Origin: Clitopilus passeckerianus
Taxonomy: Eukaryota > Basidiomycota > Agaricomycetes > Agaricales > Entolomataceae
Assembly (NCBI GenBank): GCA_944990035.1
Contig: CALYLX010000066.1
Location: 1,178,001 to 1,242,000 of the forward strand
DNA: 64,000 bases
Direction of reading: 5' to 3'
Made by a program: the position numbers and the translations under genes. Numbering within the stretch: the stretch's first letter is position 1; each line of letters starts with the position of its first letter. Below are positions 21,129-32,991 of this stretch, piece after piece. Under the pieces are notes generated by a model. The model saw only the letters and a list, made by a program, of their open reading frames with translations, searched no databases and was not told the origin of the DNA.

Positions 21129-22663
21129 CACTTTTATTGTATGACCATGCCATAACCTTTGGTCAGTATCGTAATCGCCTGGGCTATTACTGAATGTCTG
21201 ACATCCAAAAGGTCACGAATACAAGCTCCTCTGGAAACGGACGGACACGTAGCACCTACTGGTTCTTTTTTCATCGATATACCGCATCCATTGGAAATTT
21301 CATCTTGACTATTATGCTCTTCCTGGCGTACAACAAAGATGTAAGTGTTGTTCAATCCCAATAAGACCTTCACTGAAGACGGCTGTAGGATATCGATGCG
21401 TACGTGAATGAACCGGAAACTTCTAGCATCTCGTTCATCACCTTCCAGTTCCAAGAACGTTTACCTCGCCCGACAAATCATGATCATATTCAACCAAATC
21501 GCTATTTGCAGTTTGTCTTTCAGAACCACCTCGCCGTCCCCACTTGCTCATGGTTCACTACGTCCAGTAATCCTGTGGCTGCGGGTATACGCCCTCTTTG
21601 AGTCGAAGTCGAAGATAGCATGGGCTACCTTGGTGTTTTCGCTGAGTCTGGCAGGAGCTGCATGCGTGAGTAGACCTTAGCGTTGGGAGGACACATCGTA
21701 ACCAACATACAACAGTGGGCTCTCTTCGGCCAGAACCAATCCACCCCCAACTCACAGCTAGGAAGCCACCCCGGCTTGTCCACCAAAACGTGTGTCATCT
21801 CTTTTGTCTCTCCATATCATCATTCGCTAACAAGTACATAACTCAATCACTCAGGGCCATCCGGGAGTCTATTCACCAATTCAATATATTTCTCAAGCTC
21901 ACCAAAGTGAACGCCGTGGTCCAGGATTAGCTGCTGCCTGGGAGGCTCTCTTCATCTTCGACCTAATAATTTTCTTATTGACCGTGACCCGCACTTACCA
22001 CGGATGGCGTCAAGTCAGGAGAACGGCGACTTTGAGCCGCGGGTGGTTGGTGTACTTGGTATTCCGGGACGGTGAGTTCCCTTTTCCTTATCTCTGTTGA
22101 CTGCCTTCACTCACTGCGGTTTCCAGGGGCGGTCTATTTCATGTTAGTTTCGCATCCATGACGTCTGGAATCCTTATGGTTCAAGCCTGACTTTCTTCTA
22201 GTATCATGGCGCTGGCAACCCTAGCCAATATATTCACATTCTATGTGAGTTTCCGCCCTAATGCCTATCCCCAAGGTCTAGATGCTAACTATAATATAGT
22301 TTTGTAGAGTAAGTTCAGCCCCAGCTTCGGGGTAATAGTATGGCTCGCTCACATGGTAAACAATGTCCAGCTGTTTCTGAAAGGAGGTCTTTCCACCTTC
22401 GCGAGTTCGTGAGTAGAATCATTCGCTGCGTTCGTCTGTTCTTGCCTGACATTTGACGCAGTGTTTCGATCACGATGATGTCTCGTTTGCTGCTCAACCT
22501 CCACGCAGGAGCCTTGAAAGGGATGTACTCAACGGTCGACAACACTCACACCATGATGTCTACTCTCGGATTCTCCGAACCAGATAGCACCGAGACAGAA
22601 CTCTGGGAGTACGATATCAGCACCATATCAAGCAGCGCTCATCATAGGCGGTCAAGTAGCTGA
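21129..22663 (+). pseudogene. DUF6533-like seven-helix gene, copy C, with an apparent frameshift
   Basis: Exons chain as family-typical segments: LLYDHAITF (exon 21129-21160), then GHEYKLLWKRTDT from 21222, then STYWFFFHRYTASIGNFIL. The last two are contiguous but in different frames, with TAG at the join near 21250, so one extra base appears to break the gene. Downstream the family pattern continues: VILWLRVYALFESKSK, AWEALFIFDLIIFLLT, WLVYLVFRDG, MALATLANIFTFY and the final exon SVSITMMSRLLLNLHAG with an acidic Ser-rich tail ending at 22663. Introns are 45-60 bases with normal borders. A sequencing error at one base would restore it, so it may be a working gene; the start exon is uncertain. 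Confidence 0.55.
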
Positions 22664-22789
22664 ATAAGATAATTTCATAAAATTGTTTGTAATAGTAGTA
22701 CGTTATTTTCGTTTTAATTTCCAACAAATACAACATCATATTCAATCCAATCCATCCAAACAGTAAAAGAGGGAAAGGTTAGAAGAAGA

Positions 22790-24980
22790 TCATTCAAGCC
22801 TCGGCCGCGGAAGATAACGCTCCTCGCACCCATTCTCGATTGGCCCAAGAGGCCGTTTAGCGCCTCTCGGCTGCTGGTCGTTACTCAGCAACCCCTCCTC
22901 GCCTCCAATCTCCAACTTCTCAACCATAACGTCCGATTTGTACGACAGCGCGCCTTGCTTCAGATCCTCCAGTTTAATCGAGGATATATCGCTCTTATCC
23001 CCAGCCAAGAACCCATACTTGCTGTTCTCGTCGCTCTTGATACTTTTGAGGTAGAAGTTTCCCAAAAAGGGTTTGTGGGGACTCGCCGGGCTTGGCTTCA
23101 TGATCTGAGAGGGAGGAGCACAGGATGGAGTGGAGAAGGGTAAAACGGCAGCGGCATCAGGTTCTGACGAGAGTCCTGGTTCGACTTTGGCAGGATTGAA
23201 AGATATTGTAGCCAGAGCCATGAGGCTAGGTGGGACAGATGCAAAGCTGATGGGGGTCCCGACGATTGGCAACGGATTCGAAGCTGGAGGGGTGGGCAAT
23301 GGTCTCACGTTGGAATCGGACGAATCCTGTTGAATCGGGGCTGGAACTGGAGCTGGAAGAGGACGCTTCCTAGGCCGGCCCCTTGGTTGCTGTACACTAC
23401 TGTCAGAAGATGCAAAGGATATGTAAACGTGTGTAGTACCTTGACAACGGTAGACGCAAAGGAAGTAGGAGAGGAAGCCGACGCAGATGTTTGCAGAGGT
23501 GTTGGCACAGGAAGAGTACCTGTTTCGGATGGAGACGGCCCATTAGCGCGGGGGTTTTTGGACCCGTAAGGCCTGCCTCGACGCTGTAGGCGATGTTGAG
23601 ACCCGACAAACATCTTAGAGTTAGCAAGAAACATACCTTGACTGCAGGAGGTGCAGAGATGGACACCGTGGGTGTGGTCGTAGCAGCTACCAAGTCCGGT
23701 GTGACCACAGGGCAAGGTGCAGATGCAGATAGCCCAGCATCGGGAACTGGGGAATCTTTGACAACGGTTGGTTGCTGGTATGAAACCAGGCCTTCGTTGA
23801 CAGGAAGGGGTGGCTGGTTCGGAAGTCGCTGAGCATTCTATGAGCCAGTGAAGCATGCATAACTCAGATTGGTGAACGTACCCTAAAATCGAATTTGCAC
23901 ATTAAGAAGCCCGCTTGTCCTCGTTCTTGATAAGCCTAGTCAGGTCGTTAGAAGGAATGCTCAGGGTACGGCTTCAAGATGCTTACCCTTTCGACAACAT
24001 AGAGGCCATCATAACGGTATCGGAGTTGACTGTTGAACTCGTCAGCGTTCTCTTGTTTAGAAGGGGCGAAATATCGAGACTGACTCCTTTGCAGGCATGT
24101 ACTCGTTCCTCTTGAACTTTCTCATGGATCGGCCTCTAACGACCCTGACGGGTCTCTGGTTGTTACACGAGACCTACGATATTTCCATGAGCCATCTAAT
24201 CGTCGTTGAACGGTTCTCGAACTTGCCCTCAAGGCGGCATTCGGCGGCTTCTCCCAGGATTGGTCTGTGACCTGTTTCCCGTTCCACCCTTTGCCTTTGC
24301 CCGTATCGCGGCCGCCTGGGCAATAGTCAGCTCGAAAGGCTCACTTTCAGTCGCATGTGCATGTTCACCAGTTCCTGTGTATGTGCTGACAGAGGACGTG
24401 CTTTAGTTACCACAGAAGCAAAGTCGAGGCATAATTTGACATACAAAGTTTCCCCAAGGTCCTTGTCATCATCGTATTCTCCAGCACTAACAAGCGCGAT
24501 CAGTTTCGTTGGACTGGTTGGCCGTAGAAGGCTTACAGCACTATGGAGTATGCGCCTTTGGCTGGGTCCCCATGAATACCGGCAACTAGAACTCCATGAA
24601 TCCCAGCGGCAGCACAATGGGCTCTTGTCTCGAAGTAGGTACCAACCAGAACGCCTGATATGTTTCCGAAAACGCAGCTTGACAATAAGTGAGTCGTTGA
24701 CAGACTCGGATGTAGTTGAAAGCACCTACGGGTTAATTCCTGCTAGTCGTGCTCCTCCGAAATCTGCACGAGTCATCCAATGTGGTTTCTTCGCGGTAGC
24801 TATCGCAATAGACGTCTCGTTTGGTTCAGCCTTCATCTCCACCTCCACCTCCAGCGCCGACGGTATCTCCGATGTCGATGAAAGGTCAGGAAAATCGGGA
24901 CCGGGACTCCAAGTGGGAGGCTCGTTATCAGTATTGACGCCTCTCGAGACGTAAGTCCTAGCAAAGACGATCTCTTCCAT
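22790..24980 (-). CDS. YDG/SRA-domain protein with AT-hook-like motifs
   Basis: The SRA (YDG) fold, known from UHRF1 and plant SUVH proteins, binds DNA carrying modified cytosine. Spliced exons give nearly the full domain: VLVGTYFETR, AGIHGDPAKGAYSIVL, AGEYDDDKDLGETF then TYTGTGEH, GRDTGKGKGWNGKQVTDQSW then EKPPNAALRASS, NNQRPVRVVRG, RYRYDGLYVVER and GFLMCKFDFR. The C-terminal half is low-complexity with AT-hook-like RRGRPYGSKN and PRGRPRKRPL, then a tail to stop 22790. Seven or more short introns were read. All junctions fit in phase except the first (donor at 24729), which is one base off, so the start exon beginning MEEIVFART is less sure. Likely nuclear; a role in reading DNA methylation is family-based inference. 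Confidence 0.78.
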
Positions 24981-25612
24981 CCTTAGAACGTGTGGACTTG
25001 CTGGTTGAGATTCAACAAGCACGAACGCGTCTGGTCATGTTCGAATTTTCGTTGATTGTGATTCTGTTGCTGGGAATGGCCATCATCACGTTCTGTGTGC
25101 TTCTTCGATATGACAGGGCTCTGGTCATGAGGTTCAATCTAAAGCTCGAATGAACGGCATTGTGGCGGTCTCCTGATCCGGGTTTGCAACAGTAATCCGA
25201 CGGTGGAACATGTACAGTCAAGCCAGGGAAATGTCCCGACAAATTGTGGGATAGCAGATGATGATGGTGCAGAGTCAAGCTTGAGTCCTGTTAACCGAAC
25301 TCATCCAACACATTACAGTACCATGCCCTGCATCTTTGGTGGTCGAAAAACTCAGAAACCTGATGATCACACAGCAAGTTGTAATGTTTAAACCGCATTC
25401 TATTTGGCAGTGGGGAGTACTATAGTTGCTACAGTGGTCGAGGTAAAGAGCGTAGTGTTCGGAAGGATACAACAAAAAACCAAGTCGAGTCAAATCGTAA
25501 AAAAGCTATGGATACAGTGGTGGTGGTATGAGGTGAGAACAAATAAAATCATGGGTATTGATGGTGAATCATTCTGAATGTTTTTGGAGAAATTGCCAGT
25601 CTAAACGGCCCT
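24981..25612. other. Intergenic, no gene supported
   Basis: Spacer between the SRA gene start and the 3' end of the first intact STE3 gene. Both strands were read for CaaX-ending small ORFs because pheromone genes often lie beside receptors; none was found. Confidence 0.5.
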
Positions 25613-27085
25613 TCAAACACGAGACTCCTTGTCCGAAACCTTGATCGCTGAATCGTCCTTTATTGAGGAAATCTCAATGATGCCCGAGTCAGGGCGGACT
25701 GTTTGAGGTTCGGGAACAGCGAGGCGGGGGAAGGAAGCAGTGCTCGAGTTGGATGAAGATCCAGGAGTATGCTCGTCAGCCTTGATATCTGTGAGCGTTC
25801 CACCAGCGACGGGGAGAACGATGTTCTCATAATCCGGAACCGCATCCTTCTCGTTATGGACCTTCTCGTCGAAGCTGGCTCCATCAGAAATAGAGGTAGT
25901 CATATCGGAGAACGAATCCATAGTGTCGCGCTTGCTGTGCACATCCCGCTTGACATAAACCGGGAGGACACCACCGCTGCTGTCGACCTCGGTAGTGGAG
26001 CCTTTGGATGAACCGAAGGAACCAGAGCCGAAGTTGCCCCAGGTCATGGTGGAGATACCGGTGTGCTTGCTGATGGACTGGAAGGCGGAACGGTAGTTCT
26101 TGAGTGCCTCCTCGGCGAATCCGAAGAAGCAGAAGAAGACGTAGGGAGGGAGGATGCTGAACCAGCGGGTTGCCTCGACTTCGGAACCCTCCGAGCCACG
26201 CCAGATGACACCGGGGACTTGGATGACGCGGGAGAAGTTGTAGTGGGTGTCGGCCCATCCGAGCCAGGGTGCAATTCCTGCGTTGGCCGTAGCCTGAACG
26301 ACGTAGATGGTGAGGGGAAGGGTGCAGGCAGTTTCGACGAAAGCGAGCAACATCAGGCGAGTGTATCTCGAGGTGTTGCAGCCCTTGTGGTTGCTGAGGA
26401 TGCTACTCAACTGAGCGCGGGTCTTGTAGAATGCACGGATGCTGAGGACTGAAATGCGAATGAGCATAGGAAGATAGCCACATTTTGATAGAACTTACAG
26501 GAATAGACAGAAGATACCATGCTGATCAACAACGGCCAGATGGTGACGAGGCAGAAGCCGACAGGAGTCACGTAGATGGCGGGGAAGCAGCCAACATCCT
26601 CGAGGATATTAAAACGGTGTCCTTGTGGGATGTAGGAGATGATCATCTGGAAGACCGGAATTCCCAATCCGATGGCCAGATCGATCATAACACCGCGGCG
26701 CTTCTCAGTGCGAGAGATCGTGACGGTCTTGACGGACGCGATGTGGTAGAGGCGTCGGTTGATGCAGAGAGTGCAGGCGGGGATAGCGACGTTCAAGCCA
26801 AGGAAGAACCTTGCTGAGATATCGCACCATACAGGAGCGTAATTCAGAACACTATGTTTCCAGACAATAGAGTTGACGAATGCGTTCAGGCATGCCAGGC
26901 CTGCCCACAACATGTAAAGGCATGTCCCAGTATTCCAAGCTGAAGAGGATATTTAGTCGCTGTGATTAGATCCTGGCTGTAAATCTCATCTTACCTTGCA
27001 AATGCCATGGCAAAGGAATGAATGCAAGTATCATGCCAATGAAGGCGAAGGTGGAGTAGATTTCGTTGGGATATGCGATAGTCAT
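25613..27085 (-). CDS. STE3-type pheromone receptor 1
   Basis: Seven-helix class D receptor for lipopeptide pheromones. Exons 27085-26995, 26939-26499 and 26448-25613 join in phase (phase 1 at both introns) to give 455 residues. Family landmarks in order: FIPLPWHLQAWNTGTCLYML in helices one to two, VWCDISARFFLGLNVAIPAC, TLCINRRLYHIASV, PQGHRFNILEDVGCFPAIY in the extracellular loop before helix five, and the third cytoplasmic loop FYKTRAQLSSILSNHKG. After helix seven comes a roughly 165-residue cytoplasmic tail rich in Ser, Asp and Glu, probably a regulatory tail. All expected motifs are present and no frame break is seen, so it looks functional. Whether it defines mating specificity or is a non-mating STE3 paralog cannot be decided from sequence. 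Confidence 0.92.
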
Positions 27086-28314
27086 GGCTGAGGTGGATCA
27101 CGGTCCAATGGATGGTTTAGACGGTGATGGTCGAATCCACTGGAGAGGAATGAACGGGGAACGTCAAACCCATCCCCTCCAGTTTAAGAACAAATTTACA
27201 CCGACTATCCGCGCTGTAGGCGTTGTTTGCCTTTCTGGTAGTCCCCTTGTCGCAGACCAGAGCATTCTTGGGCATCCTTGTGAACTTTCTTGCTCACCTG
27301 GTATTCCCAAAACGGAAGTGAGCTTGTACTGGCCCAAATCGGCCACTCGGCAATCACAAAAAACACGTCCCCATTTGGGACTCAGCTTGAGTTGACCAAA
27401 TTTGGACGAGTCACACTGACGCACGCCACCGATTCCATGCATCCCGAAGAGTAGCGATATCGCTGCCCTATCAGAAAATTGCCTGGAATGGGTCTAGCGT
27501 CCACGCAAAGCGAGCGAAAACGCTGGCGGACGTGTGAAATTAAGCCTTCTGTGTGCAGGGACCTCAAGAAATGGCGTGAACAATGCACCGGAAGTTGAAG
27601 CCGAGATATTTTGAGGACAAGGCAAGTCCGCGTCGGAAGAGGGGACGAGTGCATGGCGAAAGAGGGACTTTGTTCTTGAAAGAGTAGTGAAATGAGGCGT
27701 AGCTTTGCTTCAGTAGCAACCAATTACAAAACTCATCTCTGGTGCAAAGCTCTTTTTCTTGCAGTAAAATGATTAGCTAGAAACGAGGCAATGTTGTGTT
27801 GTTGTACTCACCAAATCGTGCCCACGCGCCGTATCGCCCCTCACAGATCCCTCCATCCAATGTACCCCTCAGAATATGAAAGAACAGCTTGCAACAGTCA
27901 CGAAGGGTGGTGGGAGGGAAGAACGAGCGTCGACAGGCTCTCCAGGATCTTTATGCTGGTCGTCCCTATTGTCTCTATTGTCCAGCTCGTTGATGGCGAC
28001 GTGCTTACGTAACGCACGATAACAATAAGCCCTGTCGTCCCACCATCAATTCTGAAGGTCATGGGACTCCCTAGCATGAGAACGGCTCGAGAGCATGTCT
28101 GGAAACTAATGAGATTCAAGGTGCTATGATACAGTAGTAGTGAGAGACAGTACAGGATACAGGGAATGAGTGAGAGCCCGGAAAGTATATGACAAGCGTA
28201 AGGTCATAAAAGTCTTGTAAAAATCGAAAGTGAGGGGTGAATGACGAGAAGATCGAAGGTATATGGATGAACCGTGGACGGTACGGAGAAAGCAAGGGAG
28301 GGAGGGAGGGTTGC
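27086..28314. other. Spacer between the two intact STE3 genes
   Basis: About 1.2 kb without a supported gene. I read both strands for CaaX-ending small ORFs. The nearest hits were Cys-Thr-Gly-Ser and Cys-Pro-Ala-Arg before stops, neither of which fits a CaaX box. Probably promoter of receptor 1 and 3' flank of receptor 2. Confidence 0.5.
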
Positions 28315-30403
28315 CTAGGAAGTGCTCTCGACAGTAGTTTCCTTGACCACAGTCATGTACACCCCATCGTAAGAAACGGTCGAGTACTTGGACTCAGCAC
28401 TCAACATCCTTCTCAGACTCCTCTGCTTCTTGTGCTGGGGACTGGCCGTTCTCGGAGGAATCGCCAAAGGAGCTGAGATCCCAGGACCTTGGAAGGGCTT
28501 GAATGACTCCCGAGTATGGCTATCCTCCTGCACCGACCAAAGAGTCGACACGGTTGTGTCAACTGTGCTAGCAGGAGACACAGGTCGCCTTCGGTTAGGT
28601 GCGAGTGAAGGCAGAGGAAGTTGCGCAGTTCGGAGAGAAGGCGTAGTCGGCGTTACGGGAGGCTGTGGCCAATAATCATCCAAAACGGAAGACATGATCG
28701 AGTCCGCGTCGATATCCTTGGGAACACTCTGCGGTGTCGGAGGCATATCCTCTGGCCTACGTGCGAAAGGTGCCAGAGGCGGTGAGAGATTCGACGACGG
28801 CGTAGTCGGGGAGCTGGGAGATGCCCTTGACTTTTCTGGCTGGAACGGGTTTGCGCTGGCGTCCACGCGGGTTCTGTTAGGAGAGGTGTATGTCGGAGGA
28901 GATGGGGATCGGAATGGATCGGCGTCCAGACGTGTTTGAATTGGGGATAGGTACACTGGAGGTGGCGACAATGCACTGCTCGACGGGCCGATACCAAGCG
29001 TCTTTGCGGTGGGAGAAGTAACATAGTCCATGGTAGACGCGATGAACGTGTCATCCGTAGCTAAGACGTTGGTATCGATTCGTGGAAGTGGACTAGGAGT
29101 GCGGCTGCCGATGGTCGGGGTGGTAGCTCTACCGATGCTAGGTGTCTTCCTCCCGCTTATGGACCAAGGACTGGGCGATTGACGTTTGGGCTCGTCGAGC
29201 ATATCATCCCAGCCTGACCTGAGCACGAGGGTAAGAGGCCGAGGAGCAGTGTCCTGCTTGGGCCGTGCACGACGCTGAGTCTGCTTGCCAGCGTCCCCGC
29301 CCTTGATGAAGTGAAGAGGCAAGACGTTCTTATCAAACCGAGGCATCCCAGGTTTCTTCATCTTCTTCACCCCGCCCACCAACCATTTGACACCTTCTCT
29401 AACCTCCTCGCCCAATGCAAACATGAACAGCAGGTATGCAATCGACACGACAGGAATCGCATACCACGCTGCCCGGACACTCGCCGCGTCATCCTCGTTA
29501 AATAGGATCTTGATCGTCCACATGTTCTTATGGGCTTCGGCGAAGGTGGGGTAGGCGACGATCCCGTTGGTGGCGAAGACGTTGAAGAGGCCCATGATGA
29601 AGAGGATTGCGGTGAGGAAGAGGGAGAGGCATATGCGGCGGACGAAAGTAGAAGACGTGATTGGGGCACGCGCTTCAACGTAGACAGCGAATTCGGCAGT
29701 GCTTTGAAGGCAGGAGTTGTGGATGGCGCGACCTGAAGGACTGGTCATGCATGGAACAAAATTAACAAGTGAGATGGCACTTACCGGCCAGCGCGAACGA
29801 GAGAATACAGAGGAAGAGGGGAGGTATGAACATGATTGCAAGGGTTGGTCCAGAAGGGAAGATCGACACGGAACAACCGTAGTCTTTGACAAGATCAAAC
29901 CGGTGATCTTGAGCGATTAAATCTGAGACGGATGAGTCGCTTTCTCGGGAGTATGTATATTCAAAGATGACTCACGAAGTAAAATGTACAGTAGAGGAAT
30001 TATGTAGCAGAAAATAAATTCAATAATCAGCCGTGTTTGCTGACCCTTGGGGTCGTCAGGTATGCGACGTTTCGATGAGAGAAGTTCCATGCGACCGGAG
30101 AGGCATACACATGCTCCAGGTAGGGCAACGATTGCACCGAGAAGAACCCTGGTAGCTACGAGAAGTCAGACCGATGCTTGCGAAGAAACTAAGTTTAGAC
30201 TGACCAATATCGCACCACGCGGGAACATGGAGGTCGACATTATCGGCCCATATTACGGCGTTGATCCCATGAATCAGGCTGCATGTCAAAAGCCATATCA
30301 CGATGGCAAGGTTTGCGACATTTCCGCGAATTCGAGGGAGTAACACTAGGACCGCAAGAAGGGCTGCGCAAAGGAAAGAGATGACCGAAAAATAGGAACG
30401 CAT
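28315..30403 (-). CDS. STE3-type pheromone receptor 2 with a long tail
   Basis: Exons 30403-30205, 30155-29976, 29922-29785 and 29732-28315 join with consistent phase (1 each time) to 644 residues. Landmarks: a first helix from MRSYFSVISFLCAALLAV, then LAIVIWLLTCSLIHGIN and LHVPAWCDI, IIEFIFCYIIPLLYI, AQDHRFDLVKDYGC in the loop before helix five, ICLSLFLTAILFIMGL, and a last helix at AIPVVSIAYLLFMFAL. The tail from about residue 310 onward is some 330 residues, Pro-, Ser- and Thr-rich, with many SP and TP sites that could be phosphorylated. It ends in a more ordered segment, RRMLSAESKYSTVSYDGVY. The sequence is clearly divergent from receptor 1, closer by eye to mating-type receptors of other Agaricomycetes, so it is the better candidate for a B specificity receptor. 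Confidence 0.92.
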
Positions 30404-31575
30404 CCCTGCTCCTCTGTTTCTGTGGTGTGCTGAGGAGAGTGCGAGAAAGGACGGGGAGGGGACAAAGAATGGCACGGAGCGAGGGAGGCGACAGAAACGG
30501 GGAACGTAAATGAAGGACAAGCCTTCTTTTCTACATTCTAATGAATAGAACGTGAACAAGGACCGCCACAGGACATGCTTTCAGAGCATCTTAGCGAGGG
30601 TAGCCCAACGACACACAAGCGACCTTCCATTTGTTCTAGGAGACCTGCCCGTAACGGACAATCCGCCGGAGACAAATCGACCTGTCGTTTGAAGAACAAG
30701 GACGCTGATCACGCTATGGGAAGCTTGGGTCCGTCGCCGGTGGATGTTGATTAGATGGTCGGCCGTAAGGCTATAAAGCAACGAACAAATTGGGCATTCT
30801 GAAGGAACAAGCCCTCGGTTGAGCTCATATCCCAATGAGGAGGAGACTAACGTCTTCCCGTTTATGGAAACTGATTGACGTGCGGTGGCTGTACGCCCTT
30901 GTCGAGCGCTTGAGCCGTGAGGCAGACCTTGAGTCAATAGGATGCGACCTAGACGAGTCATGACGCTGCCAATTGAGGCCCGTGTCGGGTATGAATCCAA
31001 TAAAAGCCAAAAGCTTTGATGCTATAGTGCATTGCTACAGGGTCTTCATGACGCACAATGGTGACCGAGCCTGAGGCAAACTGCCACAGGGATCGTTTCC
31101 CGCTCATAAACCTATTTCTGAGAGTCAAAAGCAGTCCGGCCAACGGATGTCGAGTAGAAAATACCTCTGAAACGCCGTAAATCTCTGTAATTTGCTGCGC
31201 TAACCTTATTTCCACTAGCTTTCGGACAGTGCCAGTGGTTGCCAATGGAATGAGATGGCCGCAGTCTCTTCACGAAACAATTAGAGCTTGAAGGGTGCTA
31301 CGGCGCTAGCAGCTGGGCTCTCAAGATTTTGCTTTCGCAACATTGCTGGCATCTACACACGCCTGGGTAGATGCATTGGTAGCGAAGGCATTGAAGGTTC
31401 AGCTCAAGAGGAAGCTCTGTTTACTTTAGTTTGGAACGGAAGCTGATTGCTGTGCTGACATAACCGAGAAACCTATCAGACGCGATGGTCGCTGCGTCCC
31501 CGCGTTTTGTCTGCGCGTGCATGTAACCACAGCCAACGATCTTTGACGGCACTCCGGCAAACTCTATCGCCAGTA
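30404..31575. other. Intergenic, no gene supported
   Basis: Upstream region of receptor 2 and of the divergent membrane-protein gene at 31576. No exon with a recognisable product, and no CaaX-ending small ORF on either strand after reading all TGY and complementary positions. Confidence 0.5.
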
Positions 31576-32991
31576 ATGGCAACGACTACGAGCGTTCTTG
31601 AAGGAAAACAAGCTCTTCGGCGTCGTACACTCTCCGAAGGGCGACCAGGAGAACCCGATGGTGACAATCTTGCAGAACCCAGCTCGCCAATCTCTCCTAT
31701 GGGCGAATCTTCAAGTTTGACGTCAGACGAAGGCTTCGCGTCTGGTAACGTTAATGGCAGCGTCAATGGGTACGCTAGAAGTGAAAGTGACGACGAAGAT
31801 TTTCAGGAAGTCGATGAAATCACACCGCGAGTTCGGTCGCCTAAACAGCGCAGATTCAGTACTTCACTCCTGAACGACACTATGCGCGATGAAGACCCCC
31901 ATTCCGGGAGCAATACCAAGTCACGTTCTTGGTATGAATTCGACCTGGTAGTTGTGATTGCTCTGGTATCACCCATCGGGAACTGGGTCACTGGAGGAGA
32001 TCACGTTAAAGTGTTCTTCTCGTTGCTGCTTCTGATCTGGTATCTTCACCAAATCATTGAAGGTTCGTAATTGAAATGAATTTGACATATGATATGTTTT
32101 GACCGGCTCCCACCAGTTCCGTGGAGGCTATATCACAAGTCCCGTCCCAAGATTAGGGATCCTCATTTACCGCCCTCTACTGCCCAAGAACACTACAAGC
32201 ATATCGCTGCCTCGGAATTACGGAAACTCGAGATGTTCTATCTCACTTTGAGTGCAATCTCTCCTTTGATAGGAGCTTTCATTCTTCGCACCGTCACCGT
32301 CACTGTCCTCGGAACAGACGCTGTATCGTGGTTTAGCACCACCTTGTTTGTTCTGGCCACAGGCATGCGTCCTTGGTCACATATTGTCGAGCGTCTAGGA
32401 CAACGCACAACGGATCTTCATGACGTCATCCACTATCCCTCGACCTCTACCCTCGAGGAACGCAAGCTGCGTCAAACCATCGACACGCTTTCCAAGCGCA
32501 TAGAGAAACTTGAAGCCTCCTTTTCCCGCTCGGAGACGACTTTTGTTCACTCCACGGAGGAAGTCTACGAATACATCGACGAAGCCCTCATGGCCATGGA
32601 CAAGACCGTCCGCAAGCACGAAAAGCGATATGACAAACACGAGGCCAAAGTTCGGGAACTCGAGCAAGTCGTGGTGGATAAAAACCAACACAAGTTTCCC
32701 TACTCGTTGGAGTCCGTCTCGTCCTTAATCTCCGCGCTCATGCCTGGTGGGGTAAAATTACGAGCTCGTCCCAGGCGGCCGTCGTACCCTCCTCGTTCAC
32801 CCACTCCCAAGCCCCATTCGTTCCGTACATTCCCCTCCACTTCGACTCTCGAGACTATACCTGAAGAGTTGCCCAAATACCCTCTCATATTCCAGCCCAC
32901 CGCTCTGGTGTCTTCAGTTGTTGCTACCGCCGGATATTTTGCAACTTTGCCACTTCGGGCCGTAGTCCGAATGGTATTACGGCGTTATTGA
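31576..32991 (+). CDS. Conserved fungal coiled-coil membrane protein, unknown function
   Basis: Exons 31576-32062 and 32117-32991 (54-base GTTCGT..CAG intron, phase 1) give 453 residues. The first 110 residues are acidic and Ser-rich, and probably disordered. Two or three hydrophobic segments follow: LVVVIALVSPIGNWV with FFSLLLLIWYLHQII, then FYLTLSAISPLIGAFIL and WFSTTLFVLATGMRPW. The middle has a coiled coil (LRQTIDTLSKRIEKLEASF through VRELEQVVVDK) and the C-terminus another hydrophobic segment, VVATAGYFATLPLRAVVRMV. The pattern suggests an organelle membrane protein. I recognise the type from basidiomycete genomes as conserved but without an assigned role. ATG 31576 (MATTTSVLEG) is preferred over an upstream in-frame start because the sequence before it is not coding-like. 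Confidence 0.75.
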
